Below are positions 51,535 to 59,591 of a stretch of 64,000 nt of DNA, piece by piece. The position numbers and the translations under genes were made by a program. This DNA is from JANYJZ01 sp964523395 (GTDB taxonomy: Bacteria; Bacteroidota; Ignavibacteria; UBA10030; SZUA-254), in NCBI GenBank assembly GCA_964523395.1, contig CAZFXS010000002.1:352741-416740 (forward strand), read 5' to 3'. Below the pieces are notes generated by a model. The model ran no database searches. It saw only the letters and a list, made by a program, of their open reading frames with translations, and was not told the DNA's origin. Every line of letters starts with the position of its first letter. Position 1 is the stretch's first letter.

Positions 51535-51604
51535 GACCCGCCTGACCGGTGGGCAGGTCATCAGATCGGCTTTTGTGTCATTTTTAGCGGATCGGATGAT
51601 CCGC
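51535..51604. repeat. two palindromic elements between the Ste24-like and truA genes
   Basis: The first element has imperfect arms GACCCGCC (51535-51542) and GGCAGGTC (51552-51559). The second is a perfect hairpin GCGGATC (51587-51593) / GATCCGC (51598-51604), directly after the truA stop. Neither is followed by a T-run on the minus strand, so they are not clear terminators. The first resembles GC-rich palindromic repeats common in environmental genomes. Confidence 0.45.
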
Positions 51605-51606
51605 CG

Positions 51607-52401
51607 CTACGTTCTTCTTTTGGACTGAATCATTAACACCGGCTCGATACGGTCACGCCGTTTATCACCGGCATAATACACCGCTTCAAGAAACAATCCT
51701 GACGGCGGCGCGGTCAGCGTGGCAGGAATATCGGAATGCGTGAGGAGAAATTTCTCAACATCCTTCACCGTCAGTTTTTTTCTTCCTGCTTCCACCAGCA
51801 CGCCGATCATCTGCCGCACCATTTTCCAGAGGAAATGCGATCCGGAAATTCTGACAAGAATCAAATCACCTTCTTCATGAAATTCAATCTCTTCGAGCAA
51901 AACAGAAGTGGATTTTTCTTCAGGATCATCCGCGGTAAATGACTGGAAGTTTTTCATTCCCGCAAACACGGCGCCCGCTTCCTTCATTAACCGGATATCG
52001 AGCGTATCCTTTATCCACCAGACATACCGTTTGCCGAAAGCTGTACGTCTTCTGGAAATCTGATAGAGATAGCTTCTTGCGACCGCGTCGTGCCGTGCGT
52101 GAAAGGTGTTCGGCGCTTTTTCGACTTCGATGATGTTGATATCCGCCGGGAGCTCATCGTTGATTTTCATCCTGATGATTTCTGGAGCAAGCATTGTTTT
52201 AAGATCAAGATGTGCAACCTGGCAAAGAGCGTGTACACCGGCATCGGTTCTTCCTGAGCCATACAATTCAAATTCCGCGGTCTTAAATATTTTATGCAAT
52301 ACCGCAAGTAACTCCCCCTGAATCGTTTTTGCGTTTTGCTGAACCTGCCATCCGCTGTAGCGGGTGCCGTCGTATTCAATGTAAAGTTTAAAGCGGGACA
52401 T
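51607..52401 (-). CDS. truA: tRNA pseudouridine(38-40) synthase
   Basis: A 264-residue cytoplasmic enzyme that makes pseudouridine at positions 38-40 of the anticodon arm. The N-terminus FKLYIEYDGTRYSGWQVQ is typical. The catalytic aspartate is in GSGRTDAGVHA (D53). YLYQISRRR and SGSHFLWKMVRQMIGVLVEAG are the conserved later motifs. The length is normal. A hairpin lies immediately after its stop codon. Confidence 0.96.
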   Translation of the reverse strand: MSRFKLYIEYDGTRYSGWQVQQNAKTIQGELLAVLHKIFKTAEFELYGSGRTDAGVHALCQVAHLDLKTMLAPEIIRMKINDELPADINIIEVEKAPNTFHARHDAVARSYLYQISRRRTAFGKRYVWWIKDTLDIRLMKEAGAVFAGMKNFQSFTADDPEEKSTSVLLEEIEFHEEGDLILVRISGSHFLWKMVRQMIGVLVEAGRKKLTVKDVEKFLLTHSDIPATLTAPPSGLFLEAVYYAGDKRRDRIEPVLMIQSKRRT

Positions 52402-52535
52402 AAGAGCCGATTTGGGGTTTGAGATGGTTCTTGATTTACGATTTACAAATTACAATTTACGGTTTGAAGATTCAAGGACGTGTTGTCTAAATGGTGGCAA
52501 AGGCATTGAACCCTGAAACATGAACCTTGAAATTT
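52402..52535. repeat. AT-rich spacer with TTTACGATTTACAAATT-type repeats
   Basis: Positions 52431-52462 read TTGATTTACGATTTACAAA followed by TTACAATTTACGG, the same degenerate repeat type as in the spacer at 48557-48705. No gene is seen. Confidence 0.4.
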
Positions 52536-53153
52536 TTACTTTTTAATTTTGAATTTTGACTTTTTCTTTACCCATTCCCACACCCTGTATCCCAACAATA
52601 CAGCGAGAATCGCTCCATACGTCAGAGGCCGGGTTGTATCTGCCTTGACAAGCCAAAGATAATGAATAACTCCGCAAATTGCCGAGATGTAGACCAGCCT
52701 GTGAAGCCACTTCCATCGCTTTCCTCCTATCCATCTGATCGCGACGTCGAATGATGTAGCGGCAAGCGGGATCAACATAGTGAACGCGGCAAATCCCATT
52801 GTAATAAATGGCCGCTTCGCGATGTCTTTGAGTATGGAATCAATATCGAAAAACTGATCGAGATAAACATATGTTGTGAAATGTAACATGCCGTAGAAAA
52901 ACGCAAACAACCCTGTCATTCTCCGAAACCGCGAGAGCCAGTGCCACGCTGATATGCTTCGAAGAGGAGTTATTGCAAGAGATATCATCAGAAACCTCAA
53001 CGTCCATGTTCCGGTCGCGTCGGTGATATCATCAATGGGGTTTGCGGAGAGAGTATCATTGTAAGCATCCCAGCAAAGGAGAGAAACAGGGCAAAGGCAA
53101 AGAATAAACACTCCCGGTTTAAGAATCCATTTCTGGACCTGAATAAATGTCAT
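52536..53153 (-). CDS. msrQ: MsrQ-type haem-binding membrane subunit of methionine sulfoxide reductase
   Basis: A 205-residue inner-membrane haem b protein that passes electrons from the quinone pool to MsrP. Six spans are visible; ATGTWTLRFLMISLAITPLRSISAW, RRMTGLFAFFYGMLHFTTYVYLD (haem-ligand histidine) and KWLHRLVYISAICGVIHYLW (second histidine pair) match the MsrQ/YedZ family. It lies 12 bp after msrP in the usual order, so the two make one periplasmic protein repair system. Confidence 0.93.
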   Translation of the reverse strand: MTFIQVQKWILKPGVFILCLCPVSLLCWDAYNDTLSANPIDDITDATGTWTLRFLMISLAITPLRSISAWHWLSRFRRMTGLFAFFYGMLHFTTYVYLDQFFDIDSILKDIAKRPFITMGFAAFTMLIPLAATSFDVAIRWIGGKRWKWLHRLVYISAICGVIHYLWLVKADTTRPLTYGAILAVLLGYRVWEWVKKKSKFKIKK

Positions 53154-53165
53154 CCGATTTCCGGG

Positions 53166-54122
53166 TCAGAAATTTCTCTGAAGATCCATGCCCGAATACA
53201 TCGATGCCACCTGGTCTGCGTAACCGTTGAACATCAGCGTTTTTCGCTTGCCGAATTCACCAAGCCTCCGCTCGCGTGCCTGACTCCATCGCGGATGATC
53301 AACATCGGGATTGACATTTGAATAAAAGCCATATTCGTTCGGCCCTGCGATCATCCAGGAAGAAACCGGCTGCTGTTCGACAAATTTTATTTTCACAATC
53401 GACTTGATGCTTTTAAATCCGTACTTCCATGGCACAACAAGACGAAGAGGCGCTCCGTTCTGATTCGGCAATGATTTTCCGTACAATCCCGTGGCAAGTA
53501 TTGTTAACGGATGCACTGCTTCATCCATCCGCAGTCCTTCGACATAAGGAAAGTCCAGTACGCGGCGTTGCTGTCCGGGCATTTCTTCGGGACGAAGTAC
53601 TGTTGTAAATTCAACATATTTTGCCTTCGAGGTCGGTTCAACTTTTTTAATAAGATTTACCAGCGGAAATCCTAACCATGGAATCACCATCGACCACGCT
53701 TCAACACACCTCAACCGGTAAACGCGGTCTTCAAGTGTTTGTCCCTTGAGTAAATCTTCCAGCGTGTACTTTGCAGGCTTTTTAACTTCACCTTCTACAG
53801 AAACTGTCCACGGCAGCGGTTTGAATTTACCGGAATATTCAGCCGGATCGCTTTTATCGGTTCCAAATTCATAAAAATTATTGTACGTCGTAACATCTTT
53901 GTAAGGTGTCAGCTCTTCATCCGTGTTGAACTTGCCTGGTTTGGATGGTTTCCATGATTTTCCGTCCTGAAACGCAGAGAGAATATCGCGCGAAGCAAAG
54001 CTTCCAATCGCGATCCCGGCAATTGCAAGTGAGCCTTTGCGGATGAATTCCCTGCGGTTATGATAGAGGGTTTCGCTTGTTATTTCCGATGAGGGAATAT
54101 CATTGGGTTTATTGATTAGCAC
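53166..54122 (-). CDS. msrP: MsrP, molybdopterin-dependent protein-methionine-sulfoxide reductase
   Basis: A 318-residue periplasmic molybdoenzyme that repairs oxidised methionine in envelope proteins. The twin-arginine signal (NRREFIRKGSLAIAG) fits export of a folded cofactor protein. The molybdenum-ligand cysteine is in YRLRCVEAWSMVIPW. YEFGTDKSDP and NEYGFYSNVNPDVDHPRWSQ are diagnostic of the MsrP/YedY family. It is followed by msrQ after 12 bp. Confidence 0.95.
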   Translation of the reverse strand: MLINKPNDIPSSEITSETLYHNRREFIRKGSLAIAGIAIGSFASRDILSAFQDGKSWKPSKPGKFNTDEELTPYKDVTTYNNFYEFGTDKSDPAEYSGKFKPLPWTVSVEGEVKKPAKYTLEDLLKGQTLEDRVYRLRCVEAWSMVIPWLGFPLVNLIKKVEPTSKAKYVEFTTVLRPEEMPGQQRRVLDFPYVEGLRMDEAVHPLTILATGLYGKSLPNQNGAPLRLVVPWKYGFKSIKSIVKIKFVEQQPVSSWMIAGPNEYGFYSNVNPDVDHPRWSQARERRLGEFGKRKTLMFNGYADQVASMYSGMDLQRNF

Positions 54123-54197
54123 GGTATTCTCCTTAGCAAGGTTATCATACTAATTCATACGTAAACTCACATGCATCGGATCATGGAAAACATTTTT

Positions 54198-54236
54198 ACC
54201 ACCAAGACACTGAGGCGCGAAGGTTCACAAAGAACT
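54198..54236. repeat. degenerate CACAAAGACA-type intergenic repeat
   Basis: The string ACCACCAAGACACTGAGG, GCGAAGG, TTCACAAAGAACT lies between msrP and the dicarboxylate symporter gene. It is the same type as at 1523-1551. Confidence 0.3.
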
Positions 54237-54238
54237 AT

Positions 54239-55537
54239 TTACTCTTTCTTTCGACGGGAGCCTTCAAAGCGGGCAACGATTGTTGCCGTTACAAGATCGC
54301 CGGTGACATTGAGAACAGTGCGGCACATATCGAGAATCCTATCGACGCCAAGGATAATGGCAATTCCTTCCATCGGCACACCGACAAGACCAAGCACCAT
54401 CATCAATAACGGTATCGAACCGCCCGGAACTCCCGCTACACCGATAGCAGTTATGACTGACATGAGGACTACGATCAATTGCGCCGTTAGCGATAATTCA
54501 ATGCCAAACACCTGTGCGAGAAAAAGCACCGTTGCGCCTTCAAAGAGCGCTGTGCCATTCATGTTCATTGTAGCACCGAGAGGAAGAACAAAACCAGATA
54601 TTTCTTTGGTAATGCCAAGGTTTTCTTCACCGATACGCATTGTTGTCGGAAGCGTGGCATTACTTGATGATGTTGAGAATGCCGTAATCATTACCAGCCG
54701 GATCTTATGGAAAAACTCCCTCGGGTTTATTTTAGACACTAATTTAAGAACAAGCGCGTAACCGAAAATCTGAAAAAACGCGAGGCTTCCGATAATGGTG
54801 AGTACATATTTGAAAAGATTGACAAGAAGATCAAAACCGAAACGCGCCGTCACGCTGAAGATAAGGCAGAATACCCCAAGCGGTGCTATCTTCATGACCA
54901 GTTCGATTATCGCGATTGTTACATGACCGAGGCTTTCCATAAATTTCAGCATCGGCTCCCCTTTCTCCTTCGAAATAAACGTCAACGCCACACCAATCAT
55001 CAGCGCGAAAAAAATTACCGCAAGCATATCACCCGTTGCCATCGCCTGAACCGGGTTCCTTGGAATTATTTTCACAAACAGATCGATGCCGAATTTTCCC
55101 TCCGCCAATCCCATCGCGTCTTTTGCCTGCCCCTTGTACGTTTCCATCAGTTTTGTACGGACTTCCTCATCAAGTCCCGCTCCCGGCTGGACAACATTCA
55201 TTACCACAAGTCCGAGAGTAGTCGATAGTGCCGTAAGCGCAAGAAAACAAATAATTGTAATTAGCCCTATTCTTCCGAGCGTTTTCAAATTCCCGAGTCC
55301 TGCAACTCCGAGCGACAATGTGGAAATAATCAGCGGAATCACCACCATGATAAGCGAACTAAGCCACATCTTTCCGATCGGCTCGGTGACCATCGAAACA
55401 AATCCCTGTATATTTGCGCTTCCGATGGTAAGATTTGTGGCAACTCCGACAGCCGCACCGACAATCAACCCAAGGATGATTTTTGTGTGAAGCGGCATTT
55501 TTTTCTTTTGGGATGTAGTCTGCGGATCAATGCTCAT
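54239..55537 (-). CDS. dicarboxylate/amino acid:cation symporter (DAACS family)
   Basis: A 432-residue inner-membrane transporter of the GltP/DctA family, which takes up glutamate, aspartate or C4-dicarboxylates with sodium or protons. The substrate-binding motifs are intact: the serine-rich TAFSTSSSNATLPTTM loop, GFVLPLGATMNMNGTALFEG with the NMDGT-like NMNGT, and AGVPGGSIPLLMMVL in the second hairpin loop. The final spans contain GVDRILDMCRTVLNVTGD. A Shine-Dalgarno (AAAGGAG) precedes the start. NMNGT instead of NMDGT is seen in some members. The substrate is not predictable. Confidence 0.93.
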   Translation of the reverse strand: MSIDPQTTSQKKKMPLHTKIILGLIVGAAVGVATNLTIGSANIQGFVSMVTEPIGKMWLSSLIMVVIPLIISTLSLGVAGLGNLKTLGRIGLITIICFLALTALSTTLGLVVMNVVQPGAGLDEEVRTKLMETYKGQAKDAMGLAEGKFGIDLFVKIIPRNPVQAMATGDMLAVIFFALMIGVALTFISKEKGEPMLKFMESLGHVTIAIIELVMKIAPLGVFCLIFSVTARFGFDLLVNLFKYVLTIIGSLAFFQIFGYALVLKLVSKINPREFFHKIRLVMITAFSTSSSNATLPTTMRIGEENLGITKEISGFVLPLGATMNMNGTALFEGATVLFLAQVFGIELSLTAQLIVVLMSVITAIGVAGVPGGSIPLLMMVLGLVGVPMEGIAIILGVDRILDMCRTVLNVTGDLVTATIVARFEGSRRKKE

Positions 55538-55568
55538 GCAATTACTCCTTTGATTGATGTGTCCGGGG

Positions 55569-58181
55569 TTATTTCTTTCTCTTGTTATTTTTCGACGGAA
55601 CTTCCAGCTTCGCCGAAAGATGGTTCACGCTTCGCTCTATCACACGTTTACCAATTTCCAGCCTTTTAATCTGCGAAATGATTGCGGGAAGACTTTTTTT
55701 AAGTTGTGCCAGTTCGTCTGCGGCATGTTGAGGTTGCAGTGAAATCCTGTTTCCGGTTTGCACTGCCGCGACAAGACTGTCGGGCGACCATTCTTTCGGC
55801 CATTCATTATTAATCAATGACATCACCCTGTTCAAACGTGATAATGTTCCCCGCATGCCACTGGTAATATCCGATTTCTTGCTGTGAATTGTAATTTCAA
55901 CTTTTTGCCCTACAGAAAACAAGGGCGTCGTAATAATTGTTGTTTGAGTATTTCCGTCGTAATTCCATCCGGCATTCATGACAAGAGATTGGCCATTACA
56001 TTCGACATTATCGGGCGGCAATGTACCCTGGAGATAAATTTCATACGTTCTTTCTTTCACCATGCCGGGGAATGAGCCCTCGACCGGATCAATTGTCACC
56101 TTCATTGAACCATTGTTAACTCCGGTATGCCGCACCGTTGTCCACGCATACTCGCCACGTTGATATGCAACCGAGTTCCCCTGATCTTCATACACTTTTG
56201 TTTCGCCGTTCTTCCCGGGAATAATAGTAAGAATGAGCGGATTAACCGGTTTTTCCTCTGTGTTATTCATGTGAGTCTGCATTGGAATCACCGACCCGGC
56301 TTTTATATAGAGAGGAAGTTCATCAATCGCAAAGGAGCGTTCAAAAATTGCCGGTCCTTCCAGCATTGTTCCGGTTGACCATTCGAACCAGCTTCCTTCC
56401 GGAATCCAGATTTCTTTAGCGGTGAGCATCGTTTCCTTACTCAGCGAATCCGCAACCGGCGCGACTAGCATGTCATTGCCAAACATGTACTGATCCTTGA
56501 ATGCGTACGCTTCCTCGCCTTCAGGATAATCATAATACATCGGCCTGCAGATAGAAATTCCTGTATCGTATGCTTTCCGTGCCGCGGTATATATGTACGG
56601 AATCATTTGATAACGAAGAAGAATAGCATCGCGCATGATCTTAAAATATTCGGGAGGATATGCCCAGATACGTCGCTCGGCATCGGGATTTTTGGTGGTG
56701 TGTGTGCGTACAATCGGACTGAAGATACCAAACTGGATCCATCGTGTATACAATTCCGGTGTAGTTACACCGGGAAGATGGCCGCCGATGTCATGACTCC
56801 AGTACCCGAACCCGACATTTGCAGCAGTTGCCGTGAAATACGGTTGAAATGCCAGCGACTTCCATACAGAAATCGCGTCACCGGAAAATCCAATCTGATA
56901 CCTGTGATTGCCGAGTCCGCCCCAACGGTGAAACAATAACGGCCGTGCTTTTCCTTGCCGCTCCATGTCGGTGAAGTGAACGTAGTTCAGCCACCATGTA
57001 GGAGTTACGCCTTCGATCTTCGTTGTTCCCCACTGCTGCCAGTCGAGCCACCAGAAATCGACGCCCTGTTTCTCCAGCGGACGGAGAATGAGATCGAGAT
57101 AATTTGTCGCGAACTTTTTATCGACAATATCGAACGGCACATATTGTTTTGTGGAAGGGTCGATACCCATTGCCTTCGCCATTTCAGGATAGTGTTCTTC
57201 ATGCGGCTGAATGCCGGAGGCGGGATGCAGGTTGAGCGGAGCCTTTAATCCCTGTTCTTTACACCATGAAAGGAAACCTTCCGGATCGGGAAAAACATTT
57301 TTGTCCCACGTGTAACCTGTCCAGCCCAACGGCTGTCCAGCCTGATCTTTTGGCTGTTTACCCCATCGGAGATTGAATGTCAGATGCCAGTCCATATCGA
57401 TAACAAGCACATCGAGCGGTACATCGTGCTGTCTGAATTCCTGAACAAGCTCTTTGAATTCCTGGTCTGTGTATGACCAGTACCGTGACCACCACAAGCC
57501 GAACGCGAACCGCGGCGGTATCGGAATTTTTCCCGCTACTTGAGTGAAATCATAAAGCTGTTGTTTATAATCATGTCCGTATGCGAAAAAATACCAGTCC
57601 TGATGATTCGTATCGGGTCGCTGCACTACCCATGGCCAATCGCTATTGTCAAAAAGGGCTCGTCTGCTGTCATCGATGAGCGTCCAGCCGTCGCGCGAAA
57701 GAAGTCCCGGCTCAAGCGAAGCAGCACCTTCAACTCCATCTAGCGTTCGCGTCGTTCCTTTCAGGTTCGCGGTGTCTTTCATGCCCGGATTCCAGACGAT
57801 CTTTTTTCCGTTGAGGGAAAACTCACACTCAAGATTGTTCTTGGAAAATTTTCCGGAGTTTTTCCTGTACTTAAGTGTCAGCTTTTTAGTTTGGATGGTA
57901 AGAATATCACCGCTATTCTTTACGGAAAACTCAGGCACGGGTAAGTTTCTGTTGATTACAAGAAGTGACGGGTGATCTTCGAATGTGCTGTTCTCCGACC
58001 ACTCCATACGAATCAGTTGGGGAGTAAGAATTGTAAAGCGTACGGCCCCTTCGGTGACGACCGATTTGGGGTTTGCGACGGGGGATCCGGCAACAACTAC
58101 ATCATAACTCATTGCACATGATAGTAAAATGAAACAGAACAGTCGGCGGAAGAAAAAAGTTTTCATTACGGATTGCTTCAT
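55569..58181 (-). CDS. GH31 family alpha-glycosidase
   Basis: A secreted 870-residue glycoside hydrolase of family 31. A signal peptide covers roughly the first 30 residues; the ATG at 58181 or the one five codons later could be used. The N-terminal beta-sandwich leads to PRFAFGLWWSRYWSYTDQEF and DVLVIDMDWHLTFN. The nucleophile region is VDFWWLDWQQW (D380). KQYVPFD and HTTKNPDAERRIWAYPPEYFKIMRDAILLRYQMIPYIYT follow in order. About 120 C-terminal residues past the beta domains end in a basic tail. The WWLDWQQ form differs from the WNDMNEP form of the GH31 enzyme at the left edge, so specificity probably differs. The substrate is unknown. Confidence 0.92.
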   Translation of the reverse strand: MKQSVMKTFFFRRLFCFILLSCAMSYDVVVAGSPVANPKSVVTEGAVRFTILTPQLIRMEWSENSTFEDHPSLLVINRNLPVPEFSVKNSGDILTIQTKKLTLKYRKNSGKFSKNNLECEFSLNGKKIVWNPGMKDTANLKGTTRTLDGVEGAASLEPGLLSRDGWTLIDDSRRALFDNSDWPWVVQRPDTNHQDWYFFAYGHDYKQQLYDFTQVAGKIPIPPRFAFGLWWSRYWSYTDQEFKELVQEFRQHDVPLDVLVIDMDWHLTFNLRWGKQPKDQAGQPLGWTGYTWDKNVFPDPEGFLSWCKEQGLKAPLNLHPASGIQPHEEHYPEMAKAMGIDPSTKQYVPFDIVDKKFATNYLDLILRPLEKQGVDFWWLDWQQWGTTKIEGVTPTWWLNYVHFTDMERQGKARPLLFHRWGGLGNHRYQIGFSGDAISVWKSLAFQPYFTATAANVGFGYWSHDIGGHLPGVTTPELYTRWIQFGIFSPIVRTHTTKNPDAERRIWAYPPEYFKIMRDAILLRYQMIPYIYTAARKAYDTGISICRPMYYDYPEGEEAYAFKDQYMFGNDMLVAPVADSLSKETMLTAKEIWIPEGSWFEWSTGTMLEGPAIFERSFAIDELPLYIKAGSVIPMQTHMNNTEEKPVNPLILTIIPGKNGETKVYEDQGNSVAYQRGEYAWTTVRHTGVNNGSMKVTIDPVEGSFPGMVKERTYEIYLQGTLPPDNVECNGQSLVMNAGWNYDGNTQTTIITTPLFSVGQKVEITIHSKKSDITSGMRGTLSRLNRVMSLINNEWPKEWSPDSLVAAVQTGNRISLQPQHAADELAQLKKSLPAIISQIKRLEIGKRVIERSVNHLSAKLEVPSKNNKRKK

Positions 58182-58282
58182 TATTATGAGAATCCAATCG
58201 GGAGGTAAGATACGGTATATCGCCGTAAATTCAAATCATTTTGCTGATATCGACATCATAAAATTTACAGCAAACGTGGGAA

Positions 58283-59404
58283 TTATAACCCGATGCCGAG
58301 TGTAAACAACAGTAATGAGGTCGATTGTTCAACATTGTGACTATAGGTTCCTCTCGGTCCGGTTCTGCTAATTGTATATTCGGGTTTTGCATAAAGAAAA
58401 CGCCCACCGACAAAAAATCTATCCCTGATTGCAAGCCCACCACCAAACCCCACTGCAATGCCTCCACTCAAGTCAGATGAAATTGTAGAAACACCATCGT
58501 TGATATCACCAATTGTAAACTTAGGAGACTTTCCAATAACAAATCCAACTTCCCCATGGAAAAATGCCGCAACATTTGGAGAAAGGTTATTGGAAGTCCT
58601 CAACCCGGTCATGGGCCAGACCGTCCACCACGATCCATGAGATATAAGATAATCATCGGCTCTCATTTGAGATTCATTAAATCCATTGAACGACAGAGTA
58701 ATGGATGATATCCACGAAGGCGCTCTGCCGATGGACAGTTCTAGCGTTATTGCTTCTCCGATTTTCGCGGCACCATCCCAAGGTTCTCCGAAGTCACCAA
58801 TCGGAAATGAAGGCCCGGCGGAAAAAATAATTTGGCGAGCCGGCTTGTCAGAACTCTGCTGAATTGCATCCATTTGCTGAGCATCCGCTTGTCCGCTATC
58901 CGAATAATCAATTACCGGAAATTGCTTTTCGTTGTCGTACTGAATAATAGAATCCAGCAATGCGCATTTTTGCCCGATTGACATACCGGTGAGATCGTGC
59001 TTTGTTATACCGGAAGAAAAGGCAATAACAGTTCCAAGTGCTCCTCCCAACAGGCCGACGAGACTACCGTAAGAATATTTCTTGCCACTGCTTTCACCGT
59101 CGGTTCCGTGATCCTGCAGACTGCCGATAACAAAACCCACAAGCCCGCCAATGATTGTACCGCCGACAATGACTTTAGGTATCCGCGAAGGATCATCCCT
59201 CCGTTCCAGCTTCTTCACCCACGATAACTCAATTGCTTTTGTTCTCTCCATTACCTCCAGATACAACGAATCACCTGCAGTGCTGACAAGAGTTGCATCG
59301 GAAAGCGCCCCTGCAATGCCAAGATCAACTTCCCATCCGTGTGATTGGGCGCTGAGGATAACAGGAAATACAAAGATCATCAGGAGAGAAAGAGTCTTTT
59401 TCAT
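58283..59404 (-). CDS. outer-membrane beta-barrel protein with glycine-rich N-terminal membrane segments
   Basis: A 373-residue exported protein. The ATG at 59404 begins a signal peptide (MKKTLSLLMIFVFPVILSAQ). Residues 20-140 contain a small beta part, glycine-rich hydrophobic segments (VIVGGTIIGGLVGFVIGSLQDHG and SLVGLLGGALGTVIAFSSG) and GQKCALLDSIIQYDN; the plan parallels the protein at 49654-50208. From about 180 to the end alternating beta strands (ITLELSIGRAPSWISSITLSF, GIAVGFGGGLAIRDRFFVGGRFLYA and SLLLFTLGIGL) suggest an eight-strand outer-membrane barrel. Function unknown. It is divergent from the PIG-L gene. Confidence 0.7.
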   Translation of the reverse strand: MKKTLSLLMIFVFPVILSAQSHGWEVDLGIAGALSDATLVSTAGDSLYLEVMERTKAIELSWVKKLERRDDPSRIPKVIVGGTIIGGLVGFVIGSLQDHGTDGESSGKKYSYGSLVGLLGGALGTVIAFSSGITKHDLTGMSIGQKCALLDSIIQYDNEKQFPVIDYSDSGQADAQQMDAIQQSSDKPARQIIFSAGPSFPIGDFGEPWDGAAKIGEAITLELSIGRAPSWISSITLSFNGFNESQMRADDYLISHGSWWTVWPMTGLRTSNNLSPNVAAFFHGEVGFVIGKSPKFTIGDINDGVSTISSDLSGGIAVGFGGGLAIRDRFFVGGRFLYAKPEYTISRTGPRGTYSHNVEQSTSLLLFTLGIGL

Positions 59405-59537
59405 AATTCGTAAATGAAGGGAAATATGGAATTGAGAATGACGTAGTGTAACTGCCTGCCAGTGTATTGGATGATTATACCTATTCCTCTTTTTAATGTC
59501 AAATGCAGTTAATAACATAATTATGGATGAAAAGTGC

Positions 59538-59566
59538 TTGCCGATTCGGGAAGGAAGTACTATATT
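59538..59566 (+). promoter_or_regulatory. predicted promoter of the PIG-L/symporter operon
   Basis: TTGCCG (59538-59543), 17 bases and TATATT (59561-59566). The expected start of transcription, near 59573, leaves a short leader with the Shine-Dalgarno GAGAGGA before the ATG at 59592. This argues against the in-frame start at 59496. Confidence 0.5.
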
Positions 59567-59591
59567 TCAAACCGAGAAAGAGAGGAATTGC

